A stretch of DNA of 64,000 bases from Paracoccus tegillarcae (GTDB lineage Bacteria > Pseudomonadota > Alphaproteobacteria > Rhodobacterales > Rhodobacteraceae). Both the position numbers and the translations under genes were made by a program. Below are positions 26,858 through 36,401 of the stretch, in pieces. The notes beneath the pieces were generated by a model. The model was given only the letters and a program-made list of their open reading frames with translations. It searched no databases and was not told the origin of the DNA. The DNA is taken from the NCBI RefSeq assembly GCF_002847305.1, contig NZ_CP025408.1:1571001-1635000 (forward strand). Reading direction: 5' to 3'. Within the stretch, counting starts at the first letter, position 1; every line of letters begins with the position of its first letter.

Positions 26858-28476
26858 TACGCGGTCCTTGCCAAGCGTTCGGCCCGCCGTTGCGCCTGAA
26901 CCTCGGGGTCGGGGTCCAGCGACGCGGCCAGCAGGTTCTGGGTGTAAGTCTCGCGCGGGTTTTCAAAGATTTGCCGCACCGGACCCTGTTCGACGATTTC
27001 GCCCTTTTGCATGACGATCACGCGGTCGGCGAAGTCGCGCACGACCGGCAGGTCATGGGCGATGAAGATATAGCTGAGGCCGAACTCATCCTTCAGCCGG
27101 TCCAGCAGGTCGATCACCTGCGCCTGAACCTGCACATCCAGCGCGGAAACGGCCTCGTCGCAGACGATGACGCGCGGTTCCAGCGCAAGGGCGCGGGCAA
27201 TGGCGATCCGCTGTCGCTGACCGCCGGAAAATTGATGCGGGTTGCGATGCGCGTGCTCGGCCTGCAGGCCGACCTGTTCCAGCAATTCCGACACACGGTC
27301 GCGCCAACGCGTCTTTGGCAGGATTTCGGGGTGAATGACCCATGCCTCAGAAATGATCTGATAGACCGTCATCCGCGGGTTCAGGCTTTGCGTCGGGTCC
27401 TGAAACACCATCTGAATGTCGCGCCGCATTTCGAACAGCTCGCGTGGGGACAGGGTAAAGAGGTCGCGCCCGTTATACATGGCACGGCCACCACTGGGCT
27501 CTTCCAGTCGCAGCAAAACCCGCGCGGTGGTTGACTTCCCCGACCCGGATTCGCCGACGATGGCCAGCGTTTCACCCTCGCAGAGATCGAAATTGACGCC
27601 GCCAAGCGCCGTGAATTCGCCGTATTTCTTGGACACGTTTTCCAGCCGCAGGATCGGATCGGTCTTGGGCGGGTTTTCGTGCATCTCGCCCTGACCGGGC
27701 GCCGCGCCGATCAGCCGCTTGGTGTATTCGTGCTGTGGGTTGGCATAGACTTCGGCGGCGGTGCCCTGCTCGACGATTTCGCCGGCGTTCATCACCACGA
27801 CACGGTCTGCGATCTCGGCCACGACGCCAAGGTCATGGGTGATGATCAGCAGTGCCATGCCGGTTTCGTGCTGCAATTCCTCTAGCAGCGACAGGATCTG
27901 CGCCTGCACCGTGACGTCCAGCGCGGTGGTCGGTTCGTCCGCGATCAGCACATCGGGGCGCAGCGCCAGCGCCATGGCGATCATCAGGCGTTGCCGTTGC
28001 CCGCCCGAAAACTGGTGCGGATATTTCACCGCCGATGCCGCCGGGTTGGGGATGCCGACCTTTTCCATAAGTTCCAGCGTTTTCGCCTTGGCCTGGCTGC
28101 GCGCTGTGCCGTGAGTGGTCAGCGCCTCTTCGATTTGCCAGCCGACGGAATAGACCGGGTTCAGGTGGCTCAGCGGGTCCTGAAAGATCATGGCGATGCG
28201 CTTGCCGTTGATCTCGCGGCGTTCATCGGCGTCCATCGTCAGCAGGTCCTTGCCGCGATAGATGATCTGGCCCGAGGTGATCTCGCCCGGCGGGCAGTCG
28301 ATCAGATCCATCACCGCCGAGGCAGAGACCGACTTGCCCGAACCCGATTCGCCCAGGATCGCCAGCACCTCGCCCGGTGCGACCTGCCAGCTTACATTGC
28401 GGACGGCCTGAACGGGGCCGCGCGCGGTGTGAAATGTGACCGACAGGTTACGGACTTCCAGCAGGGGTTCAGCCAT
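26857..28476 (-). CDS. Fused DppD-DppF type ABC transporter ATPase
   Basis: 539-residue protein with two complete nucleotide-binding domains in one chain, like GsiA. The first has Walker A GESGSGKSVSA and signature SGGQRQRLMIAMAL; the second, after a linker near residue 265-280, has GESGSGKSTTA and SGGQRQRIAIARAL. Both keep Walker B glutamates and switch histidines. It powers the dipeptide/opine-type importer formed with the 28469-29392 and 29400-30314 permeases. It overlaps the permease gene upstream by 8 bases. Confidence 0.92.
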   Translation of the reverse strand: MAEPLLEVRNLSVTFHTARGPVQAVRNVSWQVAPGEVLAILGESGSGKSVSASAVMDLIDCPPGEITSGQIIYRGKDLLTMDADERREINGKRIAMIFQDPLSHLNPVYSVGWQIEEALTTHGTARSQAKAKTLELMEKVGIPNPAASAVKYPHQFSGGQRQRLMIAMALALRPDVLIADEPTTALDVTVQAQILSLLEELQHETGMALLIITHDLGVVAEIADRVVVMNAGEIVEQGTAAEVYANPQHEYTKRLIGAAPGQGEMHENPPKTDPILRLENVSKKYGEFTALGGVNFDLCEGETLAIVGESGSGKSTTARVLLRLEEPSGGRAMYNGRDLFTLSPRELFEMRRDIQMVFQDPTQSLNPRMTVYQIISEAWVIHPEILPKTRWRDRVSELLEQVGLQAEHAHRNPHQFSGGQRQRIAIARALALEPRVIVCDEAVSALDVQVQAQVIDLLDRLKDEFGLSYIFIAHDLPVVRDFADRVIVMQKGEIVEQGPVRQIFENPRETYTQNLLAASLDPDPEVQAQRRAERLARTA

Positions 28477-29392
28477 TTTTCCGGCCTCCGATTTCTAGGC
28501 GCCAGCGTTGCTGCGGGTCCAGCGCAACGCGCATCCAGTTCGACAGCAGGTTAAGCGACAGCGTGGTCAGGATGATCGCCAGACCCGGCCAGAAGCTGAG
28601 CCACCAGGCGCTGGTCAGATAGGGCCGGCCCTGCGCGACCATCAGGCCCCATGTGATTTCCGGCGGCTGAATGCCGATGCCCAGAAAGGACAGCGAGCTT
28701 TCGGCCAGCATGACGAACGAAAAATCCAGCGTCGCGATGGTCAGCAATGTAGGCAGGATCATCGGCAGGATATGACGAAAGATGATCCGCGGCGTCGGCG
28801 CGCCCATGACGGTGGCGGCCTGAACGAACATCCGTTCACGCACCTCCAGCACCTCGGCGCGCGTGGTGCGCAGGTAGATCGGGATACGGGTGATCGCCAG
28901 CACCAGAATGATGTTTCCGACCGAAGGGTCCAGCATGTAGAGCACGATCACCGCCAAGAGCAGCGACGGAAACGACATGATCACATCGGCCAGGCGGGGG
29001 ATCAGTTCGGCCATGCGACCGCGCGAGTAACCGGCGATCAGACCCAGGGCCGAGCCGATCAGCATCGCCATCACGACAGCGCCTGCGGCAACCGCGACCG
29101 TGTTCTGGGCGGCCACAATCAGGCGCGCCAGCAGGGGCCGGCCCAGCTGATCGCCGCCGAGGATCAACATGAACCCCTGCGACAGATCAAACGGTGCCGC
29201 ATTGCGTCCGCGCAGGTTTTGCTTGGTAGCGATATCCTCCATCAGGATTGGCCCAAAGATGGCGCAGGCCAGCACGAACAGCAGAAACAGCGTGGCAAAG
29301 AAGGCCAGCTTGTCCGCCCAAAGCAGGCGCAGCCAGGTCTGGAACGCGCTGCGTTCCGGCGGGGTCGTCACGGGGGTGGATGCCTGTGTCAT
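28469..29392 (-). CDS. Dipeptide/opine ABC transporter permease (DppC type)
   Basis: 307-residue inner-membrane permease. The N-terminal cytoplasmic stretch is followed by a membrane helix (ATLFLLFVLACAIFGPIL) and five more segments, with the EAA loop AATVMGAPTPRIIFRHILP. The ATG at 29392 was chosen over an upstream in-frame ATG because the longer form runs into the preceding permease gene. It pairs with the DppB-type subunit; 7 bases separate them. Confidence 0.9.
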   Translation of the reverse strand: MTQASTPVTTPPERSAFQTWLRLLWADKLAFFATLFLLFVLACAIFGPILMEDIATKQNLRGRNAAPFDLSQGFMLILGGDQLGRPLLARLIVAAQNTVAVAAGAVVMAMLIGSALGLIAGYSRGRMAELIPRLADVIMSFPSLLLAVIVLYMLDPSVGNIILVLAITRIPIYLRTTRAEVLEVRERMFVQAATVMGAPTPRIIFRHILPMILPTLLTIATLDFSFVMLAESSLSFLGIGIQPPEITWGLMVAQGRPYLTSAWWLSFWPGLAIILTTLSLNLLSNWMRVALDPQQRWRLEIGGRKNG

Positions 29393-29399
29393 GATCGCC

Positions 29400-30314
29400 T
29401 CAATACCGGATGCGGGGATCGAGTACGGCATAGGCCAGGTCGATCAGGATGTTCATGATGAAGATGGCGATGGCGGTGACCATGATCGCCGCCAGAATCA
29501 CCGAAAAGTCGCGCTGCAGGATCGAATCGATCATCAGCTTGCCGACGCCGGGAAAGCCAAAGATCGTCTCGATCACGACGGCTCCGTTCAGCAGCGCGGC
29601 GGCCTGATCGCCGATCACGGTGATGACCGGCAGCATGGCGTTGCGCAGCGCGTGCACAAAGATCTGTTTCTTGGGGGTCACGCCCTTGGCGCGGGCGGTT
29701 TTCACATAGGCCGAGGACAGCGCCGTGATCATCGACCCGCGCACCACCTGCAGGATCAGGCCAAAGGGCCGGATGAACAGCACCGCGATGGGCAACACCC
29801 AATGCGCCGCCGTTCCGGTGCCAGATGTGGGCACCCATCCAAGCGTGAGGGAAAAGAACACGATGGCCACAATGGCGACCCAGAAATCCGGGGCCGCGGC
29901 GCCGATCAGCGAAAAGAAGGTGGCGACGCGGTCGAAAAAGCCGCCAACGTTAAAGGCCGCCAGCGATCCCAATGTGATCGCCGCGACCGATACCAACGTC
30001 ATGGTGATCAGCGCCAGTTGCAGCGTCCATTTGAACGCCTCCAGCACGACCTCCAGCGCGGGGCGTGCGCGGCGAATGGAATCGCCAAAGTCCAGATGCA
30101 GGATATCCCAGACGTAATTGCCGAACTGCACGATCAAGGGTCGGTCCAGGCCGTGGACGGCGCGGAAATTGTCACGTGCCTCCTGGCTGGCGTCGATGGG
30201 CAGATACAGGTCTGTCGGATCGCCCGTCAGGCGCGACAGAAAGAACACGGCAACGATCAGCAAGGTCAGCGAGATCGCGCTGGAAATCGCCCGTTTGAAC
30301 AGAAATTTCTTCAT
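29400..30314 (-). CDS. Dipeptide/opine ABC transporter permease (DppB type)
   Basis: 304-residue permease beginning MKKFLFKRAISSAISLTLLI, the usual N-terminal helix of DppB subunits, followed by about five further helices. The EAA loop AYVKTARAKGVTPKKQIF is clear. The start at 30314 is favoured because the upstream in-frame extension covers the intercistronic hairpin. It forms the channel with the DppC-type protein. Confidence 0.9.
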   Translation of the reverse strand: MKKFLFKRAISSAISLTLLIVAVFFLSRLTGDPTDLYLPIDASQEARDNFRAVHGLDRPLIVQFGNYVWDILHLDFGDSIRRARPALEVVLEAFKWTLQLALITMTLVSVAAITLGSLAAFNVGGFFDRVATFFSLIGAAAPDFWVAIVAIVFFSLTLGWVPTSGTGTAAHWVLPIAVLFIRPFGLILQVVRGSMITALSSAYVKTARAKGVTPKKQIFVHALRNAMLPVITVIGDQAAALLNGAVVIETIFGFPGVGKLMIDSILQRDFSVILAAIMVTAIAIFIMNILIDLAYAVLDPRIRY

Positions 30315-30356
30315 CGTCTCACTGCTTTCGGGTTGCCGGTTTGCCGGAACGGGTTC

Positions 30357-30383
30357 GGTGGCGGCACAGGGCATGCCGCCACC
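30357..30383 (-). repeat. Intercistronic stem-loop after the dppA-like gene
   Basis: GGTGGCGGCA and TGCCGCCACC form a perfect 10-bp stem around a 7-base loop in the spacer between binding-protein and permease genes. No U-run follows, so RNA stabilisation rather than termination is likely. Confidence 0.65.
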
Positions 30384-30392
30384 TTGTGTGCG

Positions 30393-31892
30393 CTACTTGA
30401 TCTTGATCTGCGACAGTTGCAGTTCCGAGTTCGTGGCAATCGAGGGTGTAAAGTCCAGCCGTTCGGACACGCGGCTGAAGCCGACCATGTGGAACAGGAA
30501 GACATCGGCATAAAGATCATGTGCCTTTTGGAACACCGCGCGCCATGCGTCGCCGCGCTCGTCGCCTGTCTGGGCGGTCGCGTCGGCAATCAGCCCGTCC
30601 AGTTCCTCATCGCAGATGCCCGACTGCAAACCGTCACAGGCATATTTGAAGTACATGGAAAAGACGGGGTCGCCACGGTTATTGTCGTGCATGGCCGCAA
30701 CCAATGCCGGCTGATCGCCTGCTGCGAACGGCTTGGAATAGTATTTGATCCATTCCGCAACTTCGACCATCTCAAGTTTGATGTTCAGCCCGGTCTCGGA
30801 CAGCATCTGCTGCAGGGCCTCCATCACCTCGGTCACGTTGGGGAAGTTGCCCAGACGACCGACCAGCAGGATTTCGGTATCGACCGGCACGCCATCGGCA
30901 CGCGCCTCTTCGACCAGCCGTTGCGCCTCTTCCAGATTGTATTCCGGCACGCCCAGATCGACATCGGCGCCAAGCGCGGTCGGCACGGTCATGTGCGTGG
31001 CCAGCGTCGCGGCCTCGGGCACCAGCGTGCCCAGGAAAGCCGCGCGATCCACCGCCATGTTCAGAGCCTGACGGATACGAATATCATCCAGCGGTGCAAT
31101 GTTGCTGTCGACGCGCAGATAGGTGGTTTCCGAGTTCGGATAGGCGAAATCGGTGGCCTCGTTGGTGGCATCGATCTGGCTGATCAGCGGCACGATATCG
31201 GCCTCGCCCGCTGGCACCATGGCAGCGCGGACGGCATCGTCGGTGCGGAACAGATAGGTGGCCTTGGCGACCTCGGGTTGTTCGCCCCAATAATCGTCGC
31301 GGCGGGTCAGGATTATGTCCTGACCGACATTCCACTCCGTCATTTCATAGGGGCCCGTGCCAACCGGCTCACGCGTGAATTCCATTGCCGTTTCCGACGG
31401 CACGATGGTCAGCGTCGACATCAGCAGCGGCAGGATCGGCTGCGCGGGGTCCGAGGTGATTTCGATGGTGTTGTCGTCGACCGGCGTTGCGGTCAGCGTC
31501 ATGCCGCCAAAGAACTTGGCCCCGATTTCGCAGGTCAGGTCCGGCGACAGGGTGCGGGTGATCGAATGCGCGACATCTGCCGAATCAAAGCTCGACCCAT
31601 CTGAAAAAACGACGCCCTGACGCAGGTTGAAACGCCAGGTGCCTTCGCCCTGATCTTCCCAGCTTTCGGCCAGGCGCGGCATCAGCGAGCCGTCATCGGT
31701 GTTCAATTCGGTCAGGGTTTCCGAGATATTCTGCAGGATCACCCGGCCGATATTCGACTGCGAGGCCATGCAGGGCTCAACGGTTTCCAGTTCTTCGTTC
31801 AGGGCGATGACGACATCGTTTTCCTGGGCAAAGGCCGGCATCGCCAGCATAAGAATACTCGCCCCGCCAAGCAGGGTTGTGCGACAGTTCAT
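30393..31892 (-). CDS. Dipeptide/opine-type ABC transporter substrate-binding protein
   Basis: 499-residue periplasmic binding protein, solute-binding family 5. The signal peptide MNCRTTLLGGASILMLAMPA ends with AFAQ and cleavage is expected near residue 24. Family hallmarks include ESWEDQGEGTWRFNLRQGVVFSDG and GTGPYEMTEW. The ATG at 31892 has GGGAGGAAAT upstream. As first gene of the operon with acid-sugar enzymes downstream, it may bind a sugar-acid conjugate or opine-like compound rather than a peptide; family 5 proteins are not limited to peptides. Confidence 0.9.
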   Translation of the reverse strand: MNCRTTLLGGASILMLAMPAFAQENDVVIALNEELETVEPCMASQSNIGRVILQNISETLTELNTDDGSLMPRLAESWEDQGEGTWRFNLRQGVVFSDGSSFDSADVAHSITRTLSPDLTCEIGAKFFGGMTLTATPVDDNTIEITSDPAQPILPLLMSTLTIVPSETAMEFTREPVGTGPYEMTEWNVGQDIILTRRDDYWGEQPEVAKATYLFRTDDAVRAAMVPAGEADIVPLISQIDATNEATDFAYPNSETTYLRVDSNIAPLDDIRIRQALNMAVDRAAFLGTLVPEAATLATHMTVPTALGADVDLGVPEYNLEEAQRLVEEARADGVPVDTEILLVGRLGNFPNVTEVMEALQQMLSETGLNIKLEMVEVAEWIKYYSKPFAAGDQPALVAAMHDNNRGDPVFSMYFKYACDGLQSGICDEELDGLIADATAQTGDERGDAWRAVFQKAHDLYADVFLFHMVGFSRVSERLDFTPSIATNSELQLSQIKIK

Positions 31893-31929
31893 TGGATTTC
31901 CTCCCATAGGAGCGGCTTTTGCAAGACAA

Positions 31930-31990
31930 CCGGCGCGCGCCGCAGAACGCCGGAGATGTGCACCGACCCGTGACCAGCAGCAGCGGTCAC
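31930..31990 (-). promoter_or_regulatory. Hairpin-rich leader of the dppA-like operon
   Basis: The 5' region of the binding-protein transcript can form two perfect hairpins: a 6-bp GTGACC/GGTCAC stem with a 9-base loop (31970-31990) and a CCGGCG/CGCCGG stem (31930-31953). Neither is followed by a U-run. No known riboswitch core was recognised. The rest of 31893-32093 shows nothing else definite. Confidence 0.35.
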
Positions 31991-32093
31991 CTCCATCCGG
32001 ATCGGGTTTGATTTTAAGCGCATCAGCATTTCAGTCGACTCGTTTCTGATGCAGTTTGATACGTTCTCGCTATCAGTGGTGACTCCATTGGTA

Positions 32094-32966
32094 TCAGCCC
32101 GGCACCACGACCTGCCGACCCCGCGCCGAGGCGGCCATCAACAGGATTGCGGCAAAGATCAGCGCCGCGCCCAGCCAGGTCGATAGCGGCGAAAGCTCGC
32201 TAAAGATCAGCCAGGCAGAGAGCGCGACAAAGGGTAGGCGCAGAAAATCGACCGGTGCGACCAGCGAGGCGTCGGCCAGTTGGAACGCCCGCGTGACGCC
32301 CAACTGGGACACCGTGCCAATCACCCCTTGCAGCGCCAGCAGACCCCATTGCGCCGTGGTCGGGGTGGACCAGAAATACCATGCAGGAATCGCCGCCAGC
32401 GGAACCGACATGATCAGGTTCCACGCCACCAGCGTATCAGCGCGGTCGGTGCGACCCATCACTTTCAGCATCAACTGGATCGCTGCTGTCAGCAGCGCGG
32501 CCAGCAGGGCCAGCATCAGCGCGCGCTCTTCGCCCAGACCGATCGAAGGCGCAAGAATGACCAGAATACCGGCAAAGCCCAGCAACAGCCCCCCAAGCCG
32601 CAGCGGCCCCGGTTTTTCCGAAAGAAACAGCCATGCGCCAAGGGTGACAAAGATCGGCGCGGCAAAGCCGATCGCCGTGACCGTCGCCAGTGGCGCCGCC
32701 TGCAGGGCCGCGAACATGGCCACCAGTGACCCCAGCTTCAGCGCGGCGCGGATCACATGGCCCGCCCGCGCCTTGGTGCGCAGCATTTCCGGACGGCGCA
32801 GGATCAGCGGCAGCATCGCGATCAAGCCAAAGCTGACCCGCGTAAAACCAATGACAAAGGGATGCACCTCGCCGGCCAGTAACCGCACGATGGTGCTGTC
32901 AACGGCACCGCCCATGGCGACCAGCGCCATGATCGACACTCCGGTTACGGCATTTCGGTCGGTCAT
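32094..32966 (-). CDS. DMT superfamily transporter (EamA family)
   Basis: About 290 residues with ten hydrophobic segments in two EamA repeats, the usual drug/metabolite exporter layout. The second repeat is visible from AALLTAAIQLMLKV onward. Several in-frame ATGs (32987, 32969, 32966) are possible starts and none has an ideal ribosome site; 32966 begins the family-like N-terminus MTDRNAV. The gene is divergent from a LysR regulator, which probably controls it. Substrate unknown; amino acids or metabolites are common for the family. Confidence 0.83.
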   Translation of the reverse strand: MTDRNAVTGVSIMALVAMGGAVDSTIVRLLAGEVHPFVIGFTRVSFGLIAMLPLILRRPEMLRTKARAGHVIRAALKLGSLVAMFAALQAAPLATVTAIGFAAPIFVTLGAWLFLSEKPGPLRLGGLLLGFAGILVILAPSIGLGEERALMLALLAALLTAAIQLMLKVMGRTDRADTLVAWNLIMSVPLAAIPAWYFWSTPTTAQWGLLALQGVIGTVSQLGVTRAFQLADASLVAPVDFLRLPFVALSAWLIFSELSPLSTWLGAALIFAAILLMAASARGRQVVVPG

Positions 32967-33034
32967 CATCCCCCCGGTGCGGCACATCACGCCCCGCCAT
33001 ATGACAGGTTTCCGCATTTTTGTCATCTTGTAAA

Positions 33035-33052
33035 CAAAATTCATCAATTTTG
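33035..33052. promoter_or_regulatory. Palindrome between exporter and LysR genes
   Basis: CAAAATT-CATC-AATTTTG is a perfect 7-bp inverted repeat in the AT-rich divergent region between the DMT exporter and the LysR gene. LysR regulators often bind such dyads between divergent genes. The rest of 32988-33195 is AT-rich and has no other clear element. Confidence 0.4.
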
Positions 33053-33195
33053 ACCGAAGTCGCCACTTATGGATGAAATAAATACCAATAATAGCTGAAT
33101 AATTTTAGACAGCAGGCCAAGATATACGAAAATAACAAAATCTGGGCCGTTGCGGCGACGCGCCAAGTTCCGCAGGATGCCGAGAGGGGGCGCGG

Positions 33196-34128
33196 ATGAG
33201 TGGATCAACCATCGAACTGAACCAGTTGCGCTATTTTGTGGCGGTCGCGGAAGAGTTGAATTTTCGGCGCGCAGCCAGACGCCTGAACATGACGCAACCG
33301 CCGCTGTCGCGCCATATTGCGCTGTTGGAACACAAGCTTGGGGCCCGGCTGTTCGATCGGACCAGACGGTCGGTGCAATTGACCCCCGCCGGGCGCAGGC
33401 TGCTGGCGGACGCGACCGATATTCTGACGCGGACCGAAAGCGCGATTCTGTCCGCGCGACAGGCTGCGCAGGGTCGCGCGGGGCATATCGAACTGGGCTT
33501 CGTGCCCTCTGCCTGTATCGAGGTCATTCCACGGATCGCCCGCCGTGTCCGCGAGGCCTTGCCTGATGTCGATCTGAACCTGCGCGAAGTGATGACCCCC
33601 GAGGCCGTCGATTCCCTGCAGGCGGGCAGCCTTGATTTTGCGATCTTGCGGCTGCCGCGCCATAATCCCGGACTGCCCATCGAAAAACTGTGGAGCGAGG
33701 CCTTCGTTCTGGCTTTGCCAAAGGGTCACCCCCTGCTGGATCTGGATCCGATCCCGATCACCGCGCTGCACGGGGTGGATTTCATCAGCTACTCGTCCGA
33801 ACGCGGCGGCTTTCTGGCCGAGGTGGTGCAGGGCTATCTGAACACGCAGGGCGTGACGCCGCACATGGTCTTTGCGGTGGCACAAAGCCACACGATCATG
33901 GCGCTGGTGGATGAGGGTTTTGGCGTCGCGCTGGTGCCCCGGTCCAACAGTCAGATCGCAATGCCGCGCACGGTAATCCGCGAGATCAACCTGTCGGGCG
34001 ACATGCTGCATTCTGATTTGTATCTGGCGCTGCGGCCCAGAGAACCTGACCCGTTGATCCGGGATGTGGCGCAACTGATCCGCGATGAACTGACGCCCGA
34101 GATCTTGCCGCGCGGGCGGGGCGGTTAG
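33196..34128 (+). CDS. LysR family transcriptional regulator
   Basis: 310-residue LysR regulator: N-terminal helix-turn-helix LRYFVAVAEELNFRRAARRLNMTQPPLSRHI (within residues 9-40, read in overlapping parts) and a C-terminal co-inducer domain. The ATG at 33196 has GAGAGGGGG upstream. It is divergent from the DMT transporter gene, the classic arrangement for control of a neighbouring exporter. It is convergent with the RraA-like gene, and a short hairpin lies between them. Confidence 0.9.
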   Translation: MSGSTIELNQLRYFVAVAEELNFRRAARRLNMTQPPLSRHIALLEHKLGARLFDRTRRSVQLTPAGRRLLADATDILTRTESAILSARQAAQGRAGHIELGFVPSACIEVIPRIARRVREALPDVDLNLREVMTPEAVDSLQAGSLDFAILRLPRHNPGLPIEKLWSEAFVLALPKGHPLLDLDPIPITALHGVDFISYSSERGGFLAEVVQGYLNTQGVTPHMVFAVAQSHTIMALVDEGFGVALVPRSNSQIAMPRTVIREINLSGDMLHSDLYLALRPREPDPLIRDVAQLIRDELTPEILPRGRGG

Positions 34129-34147
34129 GGCGCACTGATCTGCGCCC
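34128..34147. terminator. Short stem-loop between convergent genes
   Basis: GGGCGCA and TGCGCCC form a 7-bp stem with a 6-base loop directly at the LysR stop codon, before the convergent RraA-like gene. There is no U-run, so a terminator function is only tentative. Confidence 0.35.
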
Positions 34148-34154
34148 CGAACCA

Positions 34155-34865
34155 TCAACGATTATTGGTTTTGCGCCAGTCTGCGAATTCATCCGCAAAT
34201 TCAGGCTTGGTCTGCGGATACAGCCCGATGATCGGCGTGCCGGATTTGACCTTTTCGATGACGAAATCCTCATAGGCGGTCATTTCAACGGCCTCATCGG
34301 CCGCTTCGTCGGCAAGCGCCTCGGGAATGATGATCACACAATCCGCGTCACCCACGACGATGTCGCCCGGAAAGACCGGGGCATCGCCACAGCCAATCGG
34401 CTCGTTGATCGCGATGGCCTCGTTATTCGTGAGGTTCGTCGGGCTGGATGGCCGCGTGTGATAGGCCGGCATGTCCAGTTCCGCGATTGTTGCCGCATCG
34501 CGAAAGCCGCCATCCGTCACGACCCCCGCAGCCCCGCGCATCATCAGCCGGGTGATCAGGATATCACCGGCCGAGGCCGCGATGGCCTGTTTGCGGCTGT
34601 CCATGACCAGAACGTGCCCATCGGGACAGGTCTCGATGGCGACCCGCTGCGGGTGATCTGCATTGCGAAACACCGTCATTGGGTTGCGGTCTTCGCGTGC
34701 CGGGATATAGCGCAGGGTAAAGGCCGGGCCGACCATGTTCTTGCCCTTCCAGCCAAGCGGATTGACGCCCTGGATTACCTGATTGCGCAGACCGTGCTTG
34801 TACATCACGCTGGCCAGAGTCGCGACCGAGACGTTCATCAGCTTTTCGCGGGTAGCGTCTTTCAT
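34155..34865 (-). CDS. RraA-like / HMG-CHA aldolase-fold protein
   Basis: 236-residue protein of the RraA-like family, which includes oxaloacetate decarboxylase and 4-hydroxy-4-methyl-2-oxoglutarate aldolases as well as the RNase E inhibitor. The segment GDILITRLMMRGAAGVVTDGGFRD (read as GAAGVVTDGGFRD) holds the family's conserved arginine and aspartate. Two ATGs are close together; the one at 34865 has AAGGAG at better spacing than 34871. Being last in a pentonate operon, it more likely acts as an aldolase or decarboxylase on a 2-keto acid than on RNA degradation (inference). Confidence 0.78.
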   Translation of the reverse strand: MKDATREKLMNVSVATLASVMYKHGLRNQVIQGVNPLGWKGKNMVGPAFTLRYIPAREDRNPMTVFRNADHPQRVAIETCPDGHVLVMDSRKQAIAASAGDILITRLMMRGAAGVVTDGGFRDAATIAELDMPAYHTRPSSPTNLTNNEAIAINEPIGCGDAPVFPGDIVVGDADCVIIIPEALADEAADEAVEMTAYEDFVIEKVKSGTPIIGLYPQTKPEFADEFADWRKTNNR

Positions 34866-34867
34866 CG

Positions 34868-36388
34868 TCATACTCCTTGCAGGTCGCTTGGCAGCACGTC
34901 ATCGGGGATGTTCTGAAAGCTGACCGGCCGCAGAAAGCGGCGGATCGACAGCGTACCGACCGAGGTTGCGCCAAAGTTGGTGCTGGCGGGATAAGGGCCG
35001 CCATGAACCATGCTGTCTGCAACCTCGACCCCGGTGGGGAAGCCATTGGCCAGAACGCGACCGGCCTTGCGTTCAAGGATCGGCAGCAGGCGGCGGGCCT
35101 CGGGGGCGTCTTCGTCGTCCAGATGGATGGTGGCGGTCAACTGGCCTTCAAAGCCCTTGGCCAGCTTTTCCATCTCTGCCGTGTCGCTGACGCGGATGAC
35201 CAGACCAAGCGGGCCAAACACCTCTTCGCCAAGGGCGTGATCCTGCAGATAGGTCGCAGCATCGGTTTCATAGAGGTTCGGGTTGGCTTCCCGGCCCGCG
35301 CTTTCGTTTGACAGAACGGGCGTGACGCTGTTGCGACCCTCAAAGCGGGCCTGACCGTCGCGATAGGCGGATGCGATGCCATTGGTCAGCATCACTTGCG
35401 GACCAACATCAGCCAGTCCGGCCTTGGCGGCGGCGACAAAGGCGTCACCAGCGGCCCCCTTTTCCACGACGGCGATGCCTGGATTGGTGCAGAACTGGCC
35501 TGCGCCCATGGTCAGCGATCCGGCCCAGCCCTTGCCAATGTCTTCGCCACGCGCCTTGGCAGCATGGGGCAGAACGAACATCGGGTTTACGCTGCCCAGT
35601 TCGCCGAAGAACGGAATGGGCTCGGGGCGTGCGGCGCACAGATCGAACAGCGCGCGGCCACCGCCAAGTGACCCGGTAAAGCCAACCGCCTTGATCAGCG
35701 GGTGCTGGACCAGTGCGGTTCCCACATCGCGGCGTCCGCCCTGGATCAGGGAAAACACGCCTTTGGGCATCCCGGTTTTCTCGATGGCGGCGTTGATGGC
35801 CTCGGCCACGATTTCGCCGGTGCCGGGATGGGCGCTGTGACCTTTGACCACGACCGGGCAACCAGCGGCCAGCGCGGCGGCGGTGTCACCGCCGGCGGTC
35901 GAAAAGGCCAGCGGAAAGTTCGAGGCGCCAAAGACCGCAACCGGGCCGATGGGCCGCTGGATCACGCGCAGATCGGGGCGCGGCAGCGGCTGACGGTCGG
36001 GCAGAGCCTCATCACGGCGGCGGTCCAGATAGGCGCCATCGCGAATATGGCTGGCAAACAGGCGCAGCTGGCCGGTGGTGCGGCCGCGTTCGCCCTGCAG
36101 GCGTCCCTCGGGCAGACCGGTTTCCTGCGATCCGATTTCGGTGATCTCATCGGCGCGGGCTTCGATTTCGTCGGCGATGGCCTCAAGGAAGGCCGCGCGC
36201 TCTTCGCGCGAGGTATAGCCGTAGGTCCAGAACGCTTCTTCGGCCGCTTCACAGGCCGCGTTGACCAGATCAACAGTGCCCACGCTGAACTCGTGTTCCG
36301 GGCCGTGTGCGGGCTCGGATTTGAAGGTCTGATCGCCGCCGACCCATTCGCCGGCGATCAGGTGTTTTCCATGTGGGGTGAAGGTCAT
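34868..36388 (-). CDS. Alpha-ketoglutarate semialdehyde dehydrogenase
   Basis: 506-residue aldehyde dehydrogenase that should oxidise 2,5-dioxopentanoate to 2-oxoglutarate, the last step of non-phosphorylative pentose/hexarate routes. It is of the KGSADH type with GASNFPLAFS (154-163), general base E263 in FGELGSVNP and nucleophile C300 in GAGQFCTNPG. It lies 13 bases after the DHDPS-family dehydratase and just before the RraA-like gene. Its substrate would also be produced by the KdgD-type enzyme at 24276-25181, so it may serve both routes. Confidence 0.87.
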   Translation of the reverse strand: MTFTPHGKHLIAGEWVGGDQTFKSEPAHGPEHEFSVGTVDLVNAACEAAEEAFWTYGYTSREERAAFLEAIADEIEARADEITEIGSQETGLPEGRLQGERGRTTGQLRLFASHIRDGAYLDRRRDEALPDRQPLPRPDLRVIQRPIGPVAVFGASNFPLAFSTAGGDTAAALAAGCPVVVKGHSAHPGTGEIVAEAINAAIEKTGMPKGVFSLIQGGRRDVGTALVQHPLIKAVGFTGSLGGGRALFDLCAARPEPIPFFGELGSVNPMFVLPHAAKARGEDIGKGWAGSLTMGAGQFCTNPGIAVVEKGAAGDAFVAAAKAGLADVGPQVMLTNGIASAYRDGQARFEGRNSVTPVLSNESAGREANPNLYETDAATYLQDHALGEEVFGPLGLVIRVSDTAEMEKLAKGFEGQLTATIHLDDEDAPEARRLLPILERKAGRVLANGFPTGVEVADSMVHGGPYPASTNFGATSVGTLSIRRFLRPVSFQNIPDDVLPSDLQGV

Positions 36389-36401
36389 CGAGTGTCCTTT
36401 C

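Noticed and set aside
29169..31604. An 811-codon plus-strand open frame spanning three dpp genes on the other strand.
   Set aside because: It is antisense to well-supported permease and binding-protein genes, has a low-complexity residue mix rich in R, Q, G, H and D, and has no recognisable domain. GC-rich codon bias keeps such frames open.
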